A DNA stretch of 64,000 bases from Roseibaca calidilacus (GCF_001517585.1 NZ_FBYC01000004.1:186001-250000), one strand, 5' to 3'; positions 17,523-27,024 are shown, counted from the stretch's first letter. The notes: generated from the letters alone by a model not told the origin. Made by a program: numbers and translations.

Positions 17523-19799
17523 TTAACGCTGGGCGTATTTCCGCGCCGGTTCGTCGTATTCCGAAGCCGGAGCAAGGCGGAACGCACCGGCATTCCCCCG
17601 TTCCAGACGCCCTTCGCGCAACAAAGTGCCAAAGCCGCGCAGCATGTCCTCGCGGCTGACCTCTTTCCCCTCGTTATAGGCCAGAACAAGCTTCATCAGG
17701 TCGGGGCGCGAGAATTCCTCCTGGCCCAGAATATGGGTCGAATAGGCCGCGGCGGCTTCGATCTGGTCGTCCAGAAGCCAAGCATCCACGTCATCGGCAA
17801 ACGCCTTGAACGTCTCGACCGTGTCTTGCCCGAGAGCGGTGCCATCAACGTCAGGCACGATGGTTTCGGCTGCCTGACTGGCGCGGATGCGACGCGGGCG
17901 CACCGGGCCGCTGGCGGCGGTTGCGGCGTCCACCCGTTGCTCTGACACAAGAACCAGCGGGGTCCGGCCCGACAAGGGCCGCTCGGTGCGGCGTGCGGTT
18001 GCGACAGCCGGGCGGCGCGGGCGCGGGTTAAGTTCGGCCGAGTCGTCATCCTGTGCGGCAAAAGCGTCGGCCTCTGCTGCGCGCGGTGCTTTGGCAGTGA
18101 CCTCTGCGGGGGCGTCCGCCATCCGCATGGTTGCGGGCGCGCGTTGCGGCGCGGCAGCCTCAACCACGGGCGCGCTGTCAAGGCTCACCTCATCCTTTTC
18201 CCAGATGTCATAATCCGCGTCATTCGCGGCCTTGTCGTCTTGGGTTGCGCGGGCGCGCGCTGCTGCACGGACAAGGGCAGGATCAAGCGGGGCGGGTGCG
18301 TCCATGCTCGCCCGATATTTGTCAATCTCCCGATCCTGCTCGATATCACGACGGCGCGGCCCTTCCACGATTTCTTCGGCACGGGTGGCTGCAACCGCGA
18401 CCTTGATATGTTCGAACGTCTCGCGGCGGCGCTTCGAATCACGCTCGCCCAAAGCCGATTTCGCGGTTTCCAGCAGGCGCTCGGCGGTGCTTTCGGTATC
18501 GCCGGGGATACGCTTCTTGGCCTTGCGGTTGAAATGCGGGTGGCGAATGATCGCTTCTTTTTCGATATCCGCCAGCTCTTCGACCAGCGAGCTTTCGGAA
18601 CTTTGGTTCAGCCCGGTCCGCCCCAAGATATCGCGAATTTCGTTGCGCAGCGTTTCGATGGAGTGGCGTTCTTGTTCAAGGCGGGCCGCGTCCTGCATTT
18701 CGCGTTCCAGCTCAGCCTCGAAATCGTCCTCGTCCATCTCCTCGGCCAAGACCGACTTTGCCGGTGCGGCGTGTGAGGCCTCTGGCTGCCGCTGGCTCAG
18801 CTCTGCCGCGGGGGCTTCCAAGGGTTCGGGATGGGCAGGTGCCGAATCGGCGGCACTGTCCGCGTCGTCCGGTTCGAATTCATCTTCGAATTCGTCCTCA
18901 AACGAATCGTCTTGCGCATCCATGGTTTGCTCTGCCGCGACAGGTTGCATAGCGTCCAGAGCGCTGGACACGCTGGCAGGCGCGCTGTTTTGTGGCGCGT
19001 CCTCATCTTCGTCGAACAGGCCATAATCGTCGTATTCGTCGGAATTGTCCTGCGTGTCGGGCTGTGCGGCGACCGGTGCTTCGGTCACCGGTTCCAGCGA
19101 CGTGTCCTCATCGGCGCTCTCGTCGTCCGACACGATGTCTTCTGACGCAGCCGGGCTGTCATCGGCCATGTCGCTGGCGTCAAACGCCACGATCTCGGCA
19201 TCCTCCGCGTGCCCGGCCGTCTCTTCCGGCATGTCCTCTGCCATCAAGCTGGCAAGGGTATCTTCAAACTCCGGCTGTTCGGGGTCGGCGCTGTCGGGCA
19301 GGTCTGCATCAGGTGCGGTCCGCGGCGCGGCGTCCTCTACCGCTTCCGATTTGGCAACAGCCGCGCGGATGCGCGCCAGCTTGTCGGTAATCTCCGATGG
19401 TTGGGGGGGCGTCGCTTCTGCGTTCTGGTTGGGAGTTGCAGCGGCAGGTGCTGCTGCGGCCATCATTGCCGCAGGCGCTGCTGCGGTCGATGCCGCGCTG
19501 GCCAAGGCGAAAGGCGCAGGAACGGTTTGCGACAGGCTGTGATCCGCCTGCTGACGCAGGATGATCCCGTTTTCCTGAACTTGGCTCTCCACACGGCGCT
19601 GCACTTCGCGTTCGGCAATACGATGCAGCATTTCCGCGTCTGGGGTCGGCGGTTCCGCCCCAAAATAGCGGTCCTGCGCTGCCAAGTCCCGGAAATACTC
19701 CGCGATTGCCTGCATTGTGCCGAAAGGCTCATCAAAGCCTTCCAGAGTACACGAGAACGTACCGTAGGATACTGTAAGTATTTTGCTTGGACCAACCAT
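17523..19799 (-). CDS. Long acidic protein of unknown function with conserved ends
   Basis: The ~758-residue product has three parts. An N-terminal ~75-residue folded-looking segment begins [20 protein letters not shown] and contains [21 protein letters not shown] long, strongly acidic Ala/Asp/Glu/Pro-rich middle is probably disordered, with a basic helical interruption ([20 protein letters not shown], about residue 430). A C-terminal ~100 residues ([20 protein letters not shown] onward, [19 protein letters not shown]) look folded. I recall similar proteins in Rhodobacterales under unreliable names such as CheA or lipoprotein; no kinase motif or signal peptide is present. ATG 19799 follows a GTG directly. 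Confidence 0.72.
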   Translation of the reverse strand: MVGPSKILTVSYGTFSCTLEGFDEPFGTMQAIAEYFRDLAAQDRYFGAEPPTPDAEMLHRIAEREVQRRVESQVQENGIILRQQADHSLSQTVPAPFALASAASTAAAPAAMMAAAAPAAATPNQNAEATPPQPSEITDKLARIRAAVAKSEAVEDAAPRTAPDADLPDSADPEQPEFEDTLASLMAEDMPEETAGHAEDAEIVAFDASDMADDSPAASEDIVSDDESADEDTSLEPVTEAPVAAQPDTQDNSDEYDDYGLFDEDEDAPQNSAPASVSSALDAMQPVAAEQTMDAQDDSFEDEFEDEFEPDDADSAADSAPAHPEPLEAPAAELSQRQPEASHAAPAKSVLAEEMDEDDFEAELEREMQDAARLEQERHSIETLRNEIRDILGRTGLNQSSESSLVEELADIEKEAIIRHPHFNRKAKKRIPGDTESTAERLLETAKSALGERDSKRRRETFEHIKVAVAATRAEEIVEGPRRRDIEQDREIDKYRASMDAPAPLDPALVRAAARARATQDDKAANDADYDIWEKDEVSLDSAPVVEAAAPQRAPATMRMADAPAEVTAKAPRAAEADAFAAQDDDSAELNPRPRRPAVATARRTERPLSGRTPLVLVSEQRVDAATAASGPVRPRRIRASQAAETIVPDVDGTALGQDTVETFKAFADDVDAWLLDDQIEAAAAYSTHILGQEEFSRPDLMKLVLAYNEGKEVSREDMLRGFGTLLREGRLERGNAGAFRLAPASEYDEPARKYAQR

Positions 19800-19865
19800 C
19801 ACATCGCTCTTTTACTAACTGCACGTTCCCCAAGATCGCGGAACACCAAAGCGATTACATGTTTG

Positions 19866-19909
19866 AACTTGGGTTTTTTTAAGATGTGATTATGACCATA
19901 ACCCAAGTT
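19866..19909. other. 10-bp inverted repeat in divergent promoter region
   Basis: AACTTGGGTT (19866-19875) is repeated as its exact complement AACCCAAGTT (19900-19909) with 24 bases between. The spacer is AT-rich, including a run of seven T. It lies between the starts of the acidic-protein gene and thiamine pyrophosphokinase. It may be an operator or a stem; which one cannot be decided from one copy. Confidence 0.4.
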
Positions 19910-19935
19910 TCGTGCCGCATTCGGAAGGTAGCCTA

Positions 19936-20610
19936 TTGACCCTTGTTTTCCAAACACAGAATGGCGTCACGCTGGCCGGTGGGGCCGGTTTTGAACCTGC
20001 TGTTCTGGCCGAGGCGCTGGCGCTGGCACCCGATCTGGTGGCCGCCGATGGCGGGGCAAATCAGCTGGATGATCTGGGCCAGACCCCGCAGACCGTGATC
20101 GGCGACCTTGATTCGATTCGTCCCGCGCTGCGCGCCCGCCTTGGCCCGCGCGTGAACCATGTCCCCGAGCAAGACAGCACCGATCTGGACAAGTGCCTGC
20201 GCCTTGTTGCGGCACCCTTCATGATTGGTCTGGGCTTTCTAGGTGCGCGCACCGACCACACATTGGCCGCGATGACATCGCTTGTCCGCAATGGCAGTGC
20301 GCGGGTGCTGTTGCTGGGGGCAGAAGATATCTGCCTGCTGGCGCCGCCCGCGCTGACCATGCCCTTGGAACCCGGCGCGCGCGTGTCGCTGTTTCCCATG
20401 GGCGCGGTTGCGGGCCAATCGTCCGGGCTGGAATGGCCGATCGACGGGCTGGATTTTGCACCCGACGCGCGTATTGGCACCTCGAACCGGATGGCGGGCG
20501 ACAGCTTGCGCCTGACCGTCAATGCGCCGCGCATGATCCTTGTGCTGGATCGGTGCTGTTTGCCCCGGCTTCTGGCCGCAATTCTGGCAACACCCGACTG
20601 GGCGCGTTGA
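19936..20610 (+). CDS. Thiamine pyrophosphokinase
   Basis: This enzyme transfers pyrophosphate from ATP to thiamine to give thiamine diphosphate. The family blocks are visible: VAADGGANQLDDLG, TVIGDLDSIRP, QDSTDLDKCLR and LGFLGARTDHTLA, then a C-terminal beta domain with GTSNRMAGDSLRLTV. The start is taken as TTG 19936 because GGAAGG lies seven bases upstream, giving about 224 residues; a GTG at 19912 is the alternative. The next downstream feature is the cobalamin riboswitch, so it is probably not part of the B12 operon. Confidence 0.9.
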   Translation: MTLVFQTQNGVTLAGGAGFEPAVLAEALALAPDLVAADGGANQLDDLGQTPQTVIGDLDSIRPALRARLGPRVNHVPEQDSTDLDKCLRLVAAPFMIGLGFLGARTDHTLAAMTSLVRNGSARVLLLGAEDICLLAPPALTMPLEPGARVSLFPMGAVAGQSSGLEWPIDGLDFAPDARIGTSNRMAGDSLRLTVNAPRMILVLDRCCLPRLLAAILATPDWAR

Positions 20611-20664
20611 AAAACTGTTGCGCCGACTCGGCGAAGGTTCTACGACCAACACACTTTGGTCCGG

Positions 20665-20835
20665 TTGTGTGAACAGCCGGTTAAAATGGGAACGCGGTGC
20701 GCGGCCTTTTGGGGCTGCAAATCCGCGACTGCCCCCGCAACTGTAAGCGGTTAGCAATGTCGGCATATGCCACTGTGGTGCAAGCCACGGGAAGGCCCGG
20801 CAAAGCGACGACCCGCAAGTCAGGAGACCTGCCAA
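20665..20835 (+). ncRNA. Cobalamin (AdoCbl-type) riboswitch
   Basis: The B12-box aptamer core is unmistakable. AAAATGGGAACGCGGTGC lies at 20683-20700, ACTGCCCCCGCAACTGTAAG near 20728-20747, a GCCACTG...GGGAAGGC stem at 20769-20796, and AAGTCAGGAGACCTGCC at 20818-20834. It sits 150 bases upstream of the btuB start and should shut down the whole btuB-to-tonB operon when cobalamin is plentiful. The expression platform lies in the next ~130 bases. The exact outer borders are approximate. Confidence 0.95.
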
Positions 20836-20947
20836 AGTGTTCACCCTATCCCGGCGCGGGCGGCGCTGCGGGTAACGGTTTTACCGTAGCGGTGGCATCT
20901 TTCGCCGTCTGCGGTGCGCCCTGCACCTGCCGACATTCTCTCGTTTT

Positions 20948-20965
20948 GGGCCGCGCTGTCGGCCC
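20948..20965 (+). promoter_or_regulatory. Leader hairpin before btuB, candidate expression platform
   Basis: GGGCCG (20948-20953) pairs perfectly with CGGCCC (20960-20965) around CGCTGT, ending 18 bases before the btuB ATG. There is no long T-run, so translational masking of the weak AGGTG site at 20972 fits better than termination. An upstream imperfect hairpin, from CGCTGCGGGTAA at about 20869 to TACCGTAGCG, could compete with it. Pairing was judged by eye. Confidence 0.45.
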
Positions 20966-20983
20966 TTGCATAGGTGTAGACCC

Positions 20984-22819
20984 ATGGCCAAACGCCATTT
21001 CCTTGGCACGGTCGCAGCCCTTGGCCTGATGGCCGGTGGTGCTGCGGCACAAGATATTATCAACCTTGAAGAAGTGACCTTTTCGGTCAGCCGTGTTCCG
21101 CTAGAGCTTGGCCGCACCGGCGCGCGAGTGCAGGTGCTGACACGCGAAGATATTGAAGAAGCGAATGAAACAGAGGTAAACACGGTCCTGTCGCGACTAC
21201 CCGGCGTGACCATGACCCAGCGTGGGCCGATTGGTGCCTCTGGCAGCGTGCGCATTCGCGGGGCGGATGAGCGTTATTTCCCGGTGCTTATTAACGGCAT
21301 CAATATGAGCGATCCGTCCCAGTTGCAGTCGCAATTCAGTTTTGCTGGTCTGACCAGCAGCGCGGTTTCGCGGCTGGAAGTGTTGAAGGGCTCTCAATCG
21401 GCGATCTACGGGTCGAATGCGATTGCTGGTGTGGTCAATTTGACCATGGGGGAAATCCCTGACGAGGTCGGTTCTGAAACCAAGGTCACGACGGAATTCG
21501 GCAGTTTCAACACGCGCCGACTGGGGTTGTCCTACGGGCAGCGGTTTGAACGTGGCGAAGTGGCCTTCACCTTTGAGCGCGCCTTAACCGATGGTTTTTC
21601 CAGCGCCGATGAAAACGATGGCAACACCGAAGATGACGGTTTCCGCAGCACGATCCTATCCTTTCGCGCACGGCACGAATTGACGGATACCGTGGCGGTC
21701 GGGGCCTCGGCCTTTTACCAAGATTCGTTTAACGAATTCGACGCCGGTGCGGGGGTAGGCGGGGATGACCCCAACCGCTTCGGTCTGTCAGAGCGCTACG
21801 GCCTGCGCGGTTTTGTTGAATTCGCGCTCGGCGCGGTCGAGAATGAAATCAGCATTGAAACCAGCCGCAACGAGCGCGCCGACCCGAACGCGCCGACGAC
21901 CTTTACCACGACCGATTTTCAGGGCGGACGCACAGGCATTCAATATAATGGGCGCGTTGATCTGTCGGGCAACAGCACCTTGGTGTTCGGTGCGCAATAC
22001 CAGCGTGAAACCTATGATGCGTTCCGCCCCGGTGGTGCAAGCTTCGACGGCACGATCCGGCGCAATGCGCTCTTTGCCGAATACCTTTATGCACCGACCG
22101 AAAATATCGACCTTACATTTGCCCTGCGCCGCGAGGATGACAGCCGGTTTGGTGGACAGATCACGGGTCGCGCAGCCTTTGTCTGGCGTCCTGATGCCGC
22201 GACAGTCGTGCGCGCGTCTGCCGGGACAGGGTTCCGCGCGCCTTCGGCGAATGAAATGTTTGGCCCGTTTGGTGCCAACCCCAACCTGAAGCCCGAAGAA
22301 AGCGAATCTTTCGATATAGGTGTGTCGCGTGAATTCGGGGCGTTCAAAGCTGATGTGGCATTGTTCCGGACCGATATCGATAATCTGATCGGCTATACTA
22401 CCGGCTATGTTCAGATCGCGGGCCGCTCGCGCCTGCAAGGGGTAGAAATGTCGGGCACCTATGACATAAGCGACAATCTCTCCCTGTCCGGCGCGTATAC
22501 ATTCACCGATGCTAAAGATCGCTCCGGCAACCCTGTCGGCAACGTGCCCAAGCATGATCTTGCAGTCTCGGTGGACTGGAAGATTATGGAAGGGTTGCGC
22601 AATACCACCACGCTTGCGGCATCTTCCGAGCGGTTCGGGTTTGGCGGGTCATCCATACCTGGATTCGGCGTGGTCAATACGAATTTCAGCTATGACCTGA
22701 CTGAGCGCGCGCAACTGACCTTCCGTGTCGAGAACATCTTTAACAAACAGTATCAGACGGTTGAAGGTTACGGCACTTCTGACAGGGCCTTCTACCTTGG
22801 CCTGTCGTCGCGTTTCTAA
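20984..22819 (+). CDS. btuB: TonB-dependent cobalamin receptor
   Basis: This 611-residue outer-membrane receptor has a signal peptide (MAKRHFLGTVAALGLMAGG, cleavage after AAA), a TonB-box-like stretch near the mature N-terminus, and a plug domain with RLPGVTMTQRG, SVRIRGADERYFPVLINGI and VLKGSQSAIYGSNAIAGVV. The C-terminal barrel ends in FYLGLSSRF with the terminal aromatic expected for BAM substrates. Cobalamin specificity is inferred from the riboswitch and the btuFCD-cbiZ neighbours. The start at 20984 is favoured over a TTG at 20966 because the signal peptide begins there. Confidence 0.93.
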   Translation: MAKRHFLGTVAALGLMAGGAAAQDIINLEEVTFSVSRVPLELGRTGARVQVLTREDIEEANETEVNTVLSRLPGVTMTQRGPIGASGSVRIRGADERYFPVLINGINMSDPSQLQSQFSFAGLTSSAVSRLEVLKGSQSAIYGSNAIAGVVNLTMGEIPDEVGSETKVTTEFGSFNTRRLGLSYGQRFERGEVAFTFERALTDGFSSADENDGNTEDDGFRSTILSFRARHELTDTVAVGASAFYQDSFNEFDAGAGVGGDDPNRFGLSERYGLRGFVEFALGAVENEISIETSRNERADPNAPTTFTTTDFQGGRTGIQYNGRVDLSGNSTLVFGAQYQRETYDAFRPGGASFDGTIRRNALFAEYLYAPTENIDLTFALRREDDSRFGGQITGRAAFVWRPDAATVVRASAGTGFRAPSANEMFGPFGANPNLKPEESESFDIGVSREFGAFKADVALFRTDIDNLIGYTTGYVQIAGRSRLQGVEMSGTYDISDNLSLSGAYTFTDAKDRSGNPVGNVPKHDLAVSVDWKIMEGLRNTTTLAASSERFGFGGSSIPGFGVVNTNFSYDLTERAQLTFRVENIFNKQYQTVEGYGTSDRAFYLGLSSRF

Positions 22820-23618
22820 GGCACTGGCTGCGGCCTTTGCCCTTTGGGCAGGGGCCGCGGCTGCGGGGCCACCCGAGAGGGTGGTCTCTATCAACCTGTG
22901 CACGGACCAGTTGGCCATGTTGCTGGCGGCACCGGGGCAGTTGGTGTCGATCTCGCGCATTTCGCATGACCCGAACGTGTCGGTCATGCTGGAAGAAGCG
23001 CGCAAATACCCCATCAACCACGGGCAGGCGGAAGAGGTGTTCCGCCTGAGCCCCGATCTGGTGTTGGCCGGGCAGTTCACCTCGTCCTACACGGTCGGGC
23101 TATTGCGGCGGCTGGGGGTAGAGGTGGTGCAACTGCCCATCGTCACCAGTCTGGACCAGATCCCGGACGCCATCCGCGAGGTGGGCCGTTTGCTGGGGCG
23201 CGCGCGCCAAGCCGATACTGTCGCCACGCAATTCGAAACCGATCTGGCCGCCTTGCGCGCCGATCCGGACCGCCGCCCCCGCGCGGCGTTGCATTATGCC
23301 AATAATTACACATCGGGCGACAAATCACTTGCCAATGACATTCTGACGGCGGCGGGCTTTGCCAATATCGCGCTGGAAGCGGGTCTGTCCGGCGGCGGCA
23401 CCCTGCCGATGGAGCGGTTGCTCATGCTGATGCCCGATCTTGTCATTTCCGGTCAGAATTATCCCGGCGCGTCGCGTTCGGAATCTGTGCTGACCCATCC
23501 CGCGATGAACGCGCTGCGCGACCGGCACGCGGGCAGCGCGCTGTCCGATGCCGAATGGGTCTGCGGCACGCCCGCCGTTTTGCGCGCCATTGCCCGGCTG
23601 CAAGAGGCTGGCCAATGA
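22797..23618 (+). CDS. btuF: Periplasmic cobalamin-binding protein of ABC importer
   Basis: This type III periplasmic binding protein of about 273 residues has PERVVSINLCTDQLAMLLA, SPDLVLAGQFTSSYT and LMLMPDLVISGQNY, as in BtuF/FecB-like proteins. The signal peptide ACRRVSKALAAAFALWAGAAAA precedes them. No ATG fits this signal; the TTG at 22797 is proposed, overlapping the end of btuB by 23 bases, with an ACAGGG ribosome site upstream. An in-frame extension to 22725 lies inside btuB. It delivers corrinoid to BtuCD and overlaps btuC by four bases. Confidence 0.88.
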   Translation: MACRRVSKALAAAFALWAGAAAAGPPERVVSINLCTDQLAMLLAAPGQLVSISRISHDPNVSVMLEEARKYPINHGQAEEVFRLSPDLVLAGQFTSSYTVGLLRRLGVEVVQLPIVTSLDQIPDAIREVGRLLGRARQADTVATQFETDLAALRADPDRRPRAALHYANNYTSGDKSLANDILTAAGFANIALEAGLSGGGTLPMERLLMLMPDLVISGQNYPGASRSESVLTHPAMNALRDRHAGSALSDAEWVCGTPAVLRAIARLQEAGQ

Positions 23619-24601
23619 CCCGCACGCTGACCCTTGTCCTGAGTGTGCTGATCGTGGCGCTGTTCGCGCTGTCGCTGCTGATTGGCCCGGCGGGGCTGTC
23701 GCCTGCGACCTCGCTTGCCGCCCTGCTGCGGGGCGAGGGGCTGGCCGAAACGCTGGTCATGCGCGAAATCCGCCTGCCACGCGCCATTCTGGCCGCCATG
23801 ATCGGGGCCGCGCTGGGCTTGGCGGGTGCGGCGATGCAGGGCTATCTGCGCAACCCCTTGGCCGAGCCGGGGTTGCTTGGGGTCTCTGGCTCTGCGGCTT
23901 TGGGCGCGGTGATCGCGCTGCAAACGGGCTTTGCCGCGCAATTTGCCTTGGGCCTGCCCATGGCCGCATTGCTGGGGGCGGTGCTGGCGGTGGGGCTGAT
24001 CCTGGCGCTGGCGGGGCCACGCGGCGGCGCGCTGATGCTTATTTTGGCCGGGATCGCGGTATCCGCTTTGGCAGGCGCTTTGACCGCGCTGGTGCTGAAC
24101 CTGTCGCCCAACCCCTTCGCCGCGTCCGAAATCATGTTTTGGATGATGGGCTCGCTTGCCGACCGGTCCATGACACATGTCTGGTTGGCCGCACCGTTCA
24201 TTGCCCTCGGGGCTGTTGTGCTATTGGCCCAAGGCCGCGCGTTTGACGCGCTGACACTGGGCGAAGACAGCGCCGCCTCGTTGGGCGTGAACCTGTTCCG
24301 CTTGCGGCTATTGCTGGTGTTGGCCGTGGCCAGCATGGTGGGCGCGGCCACGGCGGTCGCGGGCGCTGTGGGCTTCGTGGGGCTTGTCGTGCCGCATATC
24401 CTGCGCCCATTTGTTGGCGCGCGCCCGTCAAGTTTGCTCTGGGCCTCGGCGCTGGGCGGCGCTGTGCTGGTGCTGGCCGCCGATATTGCCGTGCGGCTGG
24501 TGCTGCCTGACCGCGACCTGAAACTGGGGGTGCTGACCGCGATTGTTGGCGCGCCCTTGTTCCTGCACTTGGTGTTCAAGACACGGGGGCAGGCGCTATG
24601 A
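23615..24601 (+). CDS. btuC: Cobalamin ABC importer permease
   Basis: This 328-residue FecCD/BtuC family membrane protein has about ten hydrophobic segments. Family blocks include REIRLPRAILAAMIGAALGL, GYLRNPLAEPGLLGVSG, FWMMGSLAD and VGFVGLVVPHILRPFVG (the coupling region for the ATPase). The ATG at 23615 overlaps the btuF stop (ATGA) and its own stop overlaps btuD, so the three are translated together. The longer upstream frame is inside btuF. Confidence 0.94.
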   Translation: MTRTLTLVLSVLIVALFALSLLIGPAGLSPATSLAALLRGEGLAETLVMREIRLPRAILAAMIGAALGLAGAAMQGYLRNPLAEPGLLGVSGSAALGAVIALQTGFAAQFALGLPMAALLGAVLAVGLILALAGPRGGALMLILAGIAVSALAGALTALVLNLSPNPFAASEIMFWMMGSLADRSMTHVWLAAPFIALGAVVLLAQGRAFDALTLGEDSAASLGVNLFRLRLLLVLAVASMVGAATAVAGAVGFVGLVVPHILRPFVGARPSSLLWASALGGAVLVLAADIAVRLVLPDRDLKLGVLTAIVGAPLFLHLVFKTRGQAL

Positions 24602-25353
24602 CTGGTCTTGCCCTGTCCGATTTTGCCGTGGCCCGTGGCCCTTGTGACGTGTTGCGCGACATCAATCTTTCCGTGGGCGCGGGCGAATTCGTGGGCTTGC
24701 TGGGCCCCAATGGCGCGGGCAAGACCACGCTCATGCGCGCGGCACTGGGGATGATGCCGCATCGCGGGCAATCCTCGTTATCTTCCTTGCCCGCCCGCGC
24801 CCGCGCCCGCCATGTCGCATGGCTGCCGCAAGCGCGCGAAATCGGATGGCCGGTCAGTGTGGTGGATCTGGTCACGCTGGGACGTCTGCCGCATCTGCCA
24901 CGCGGGCAAAAGCCGGGCGATGCTGACCGCGCCGCGATTGACGTGGCGCTTTCCCGCATGGGGCTGGACGGGTTTCGCACCCGCATCGCCACGCAGCTTT
25001 CGGGCGGTGAACAGGCCCGCGTTCTGATCGCTCGCGCACTGGCGCAGGACACGCCCTTGTTGATGGCCGATGAACCGGCGGCGGGGTTGGACCCTGCGCA
25101 TCAGCTGGGGCTGATGGACACGCTGGCGGCAGAGGCCGCGCGCGGGCGCAGCGTGATCGCATCCCTGCACGATTTGGGGTTGGCTGCGCGCTATTGCACG
25201 CGCCTTGTCGTGCTGTGGCAAGGCGGCATCGCCGCCGATGGCCCACCGCGCGATGTTCTGACGCCCGAGCTGCTGGCCCGCGTGTTCCAGATTCGCGCCT
25301 ATGTGCAGCAGACAGAGGACGGTCCGATTTGCCAGCCGCTGGGGGTGGTCTGA
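24598..25353 (+). CDS. btuD: Cobalamin ABC importer ATP-binding protein
   Basis: This 251-residue ABC ATPase has Walker A GLLGPNGAGKTTLM, Q-loop near WLPQAREIGWP, signature QLSGGEQARVLIARALAQ, Walker B LLMADEPAAGLDP and the switch His in IASLHDLGLAARY. It drives BtuCF import. It overlaps btuC by four bases, and its TGA shares a base with the cbiZ ATG. Confidence 0.95.
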   Translation: MTGLALSDFAVARGPCDVLRDINLSVGAGEFVGLLGPNGAGKTTLMRAALGMMPHRGQSSLSSLPARARARHVAWLPQAREIGWPVSVVDLVTLGRLPHLPRGQKPGDADRAAIDVALSRMGLDGFRTRIATQLSGGEQARVLIARALAQDTPLLMADEPAAGLDPAHQLGLMDTLAAEAARGRSVIASLHDLGLAARYCTRLVVLWQGGIAADGPPRDVLTPELLARVFQIRAYVQQTEDGPICQPLGVV

Positions 25354-26021
25354 TGCAGGTCACGCTTGCCGCGCCATGGTTGGATTGTGATCTGGGCGCG
25401 CCGCACCGGGTGCTGTCTTGGGCGCCGCATCGCCCCGGCTACCAGATTGCGCAGCATATCCAGTGGCGGCAGGTGCGCAACGCCGATCTGCCCGCCGATC
25501 TGGATGTGGCTGCGTGGCTGGCGCGTGAAATGGCGGGGCGCGACGCGGTGTGTTTGCTCACCTCGCGCGATATTGCCCATCACCATCTGGCCCGCGCCAC
25601 GGTAGAGGATGTGACGGCAGAGACGCTTGCCACTGTTGGCCTGTCGAATGCCGAAACGGTCGGCGCGCGCGTGGACCGCGCTGGCCGCAACTGGGACAAG
25701 GTCTTGCCCAGCTACGGCACCATCAACATAGCGGTCAAACTGTCGCTGCCCTTGTCTGACACGGGCTTGCTGGAAGCGCTCAGCATCGCCACCCAAGCGC
25801 GTACCGCCGCGATAATTGCCGCAGGCCACCGCGTGCCGGGCGGTCGCACGGCCACGGGCACCGGCACCGATTGTATTGTCGTTGCCGCACCGCCGGGTGC
25901 GCAGGATTACGCCGGGCTGCATACCGCGCAGGGCGAGGCGCTTGGCCGTGCGGTGTTTGACGCCGTCGCGCGCGGCGCGGCAGAGTGGCGGGCCACAATC
26001 GGCCCGCAAAGCGAGGGATGA
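25353..26021 (+). CDS. cbiZ: Adenosylcobinamide amidohydrolase
   Basis: This 222-residue protein carries the CbiZ signature blocks VGLSNAETVGAR, GTINIAVKLSLPLSDTGLLE and HRVPGGRTATGTGTDCIVVA. CbiZ cleaves adenosylcobinamide or pseudocobalamin-type corrinoids to adenosylcobyric acid, so that imported corrinoids can be rebuilt with the preferred lower ligand; this was shown for the Rhodobacter enzyme. The gene was probably acquired from archaea in the lineage's history. Position in a riboswitch-led uptake operon supports salvage and remodelling. Start overlaps the btuD stop by one base. Confidence 0.93.
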   Translation: MQVTLAAPWLDCDLGAPHRVLSWAPHRPGYQIAQHIQWRQVRNADLPADLDVAAWLAREMAGRDAVCLLTSRDIAHHHLARATVEDVTAETLATVGLSNAETVGARVDRAGRNWDKVLPSYGTINIAVKLSLPLSDTGLLEALSIATQARTAAIIAAGHRVPGGRTATGTGTDCIVVAAPPGAQDYAGLHTAQGEALGRAVFDAVARGAAEWRATIGPQSEG

Positions 26022-26641
26022 TGACAGGGTTTCAGGAATTTTTGCTGACAGGCGGCCCCGCACTTTGGGCAATTGCCGCGCTGTCGGTCGTGACCATGGC
26101 GCTGATCTTGTGGAAGCTGTGGGACATGGCGCGCCTTGGCGCATGGTCGCGCGGCCCTGCCGAAGCCGCCGTTGCCGCTTGGCGCAGCGGCGCAGGGCAG
26201 GGGGCGCTTGCGCCCTTGGCCGGGCGCAGGGGCCTGCGCGCCCGCGTGCTGCGCTGCGCGATTCAAGCGCGGCTTGACCCCGCCCTGACCGACGATCACG
26301 CCCGCGAGGAAACCGCCCGCGTCGCGAAATCCGCGCTGATGCAGACACGGCGCGGGTTGCGCGCCTTGGAACTGATCGCCACCATCGCGCCTTTGATCGG
26401 GCTTTTGGGCACGGTTCTGGGCATGATAGAGGCGTTTCAGGCGCTACAAGCTGCCGGCAACCGCGCCGACCCCGCAGCGCTTGCAGGTGGCATTTGGCAA
26501 GCACTTCTGACCACGGCGGCGGGGATGGCGGTGGCGATCCCGGCCTCCATGGCGCTTAGCTGGTATGACAGCATCTGCGAACGGGTGCAGGCCGACATGG
26601 AAGACTTGGCCACCCGAGTCTTTACCACCGGGGGGCGCTGA
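26021..26641 (+). CDS. exbB: ExbB-type proton channel protein (MotA/TolQ/ExbB family)
   Basis: This ~206-residue protein has an N-terminal membrane segment (ALWAIAALSVVTMALILWKL) and two more near the C-terminus, with the family core LELIATIAPLIGLLGTVLGM and LLTTAAGMAVAIPASMALSWY. It pairs with ExbD to use the proton gradient to energise TonB. Its ATG (26018 or 26021) overlaps the cbiZ stop. Its placement in the B12 operon suggests service to BtuB rather than to the whole envelope; tolQ is separate at 51.1 kb. Confidence 0.9.
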   Translation: MTGFQEFLLTGGPALWAIAALSVVTMALILWKLWDMARLGAWSRGPAEAAVAAWRSGAGQGALAPLAGRRGLRARVLRCAIQARLDPALTDDHAREETARVAKSALMQTRRGLRALELIATIAPLIGLLGTVLGMIEAFQALQAAGNRADPAALAGGIWQALLTTAAGMAVAIPASMALSWYDSICERVQADMEDLATRVFTTGGR

Positions 26642-27024
26642 TGTTGCAGTTCGGCCCGCCACGTCCGCGCCGCAAACCCAGCCTGACCCCAATGATAGAT
26701 GTGGTGTTCCTGCTGTTGGTGTTCTTCATGCTGGCCGCGCGTTTCGGGCAGGATGTGGGGCTGGCGCTGGCCCCCGCCGGACATGCGGATGGTAGTTATT
26801 CCGGCCCACCAAGGCTGGTCGAATTCGCCGGTGGCGCGGTCTGGCTAAACGGGGTTGAAACCGCTCTCGCAGACTTGCCAGATGCTTTGACCCCGCTGAT
26901 GCCCGGCCCCGATGCGCTGGTCGTCTTGCGCCCGCGCGACGGTGCCAGCGTGCAGGATGCCGCCCACCTGACCGATGCCTTGCGTGCGGCTGGGTTGCCT
27001 TCGCTTGTGCTGATGGAGCCGTGA
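26641..27024 (+). CDS. exbD: ExbD/TolR family protein with proton-carrying Asp
   Basis: This 127-residue protein has a short basic N-terminus, one membrane helix with LTPMIDVVFLLLVFFMLAAR, and a periplasmic domain. The Asp in PMID corresponds to the essential transmembrane Asp of ExbD/TolR. It partners ExbB in the TonB motor. ATG overlaps the exbB stop by one base and the stop overlaps the second exbD. Confidence 0.9.
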   Translation: MLQFGPPRPRRKPSLTPMIDVVFLLLVFFMLAARFGQDVGLALAPAGHADGSYSGPPRLVEFAGGAVWLNGVETALADLPDALTPLMPGPDALVVLRPRDGASVQDAAHLTDALRAAGLPSLVLMEP

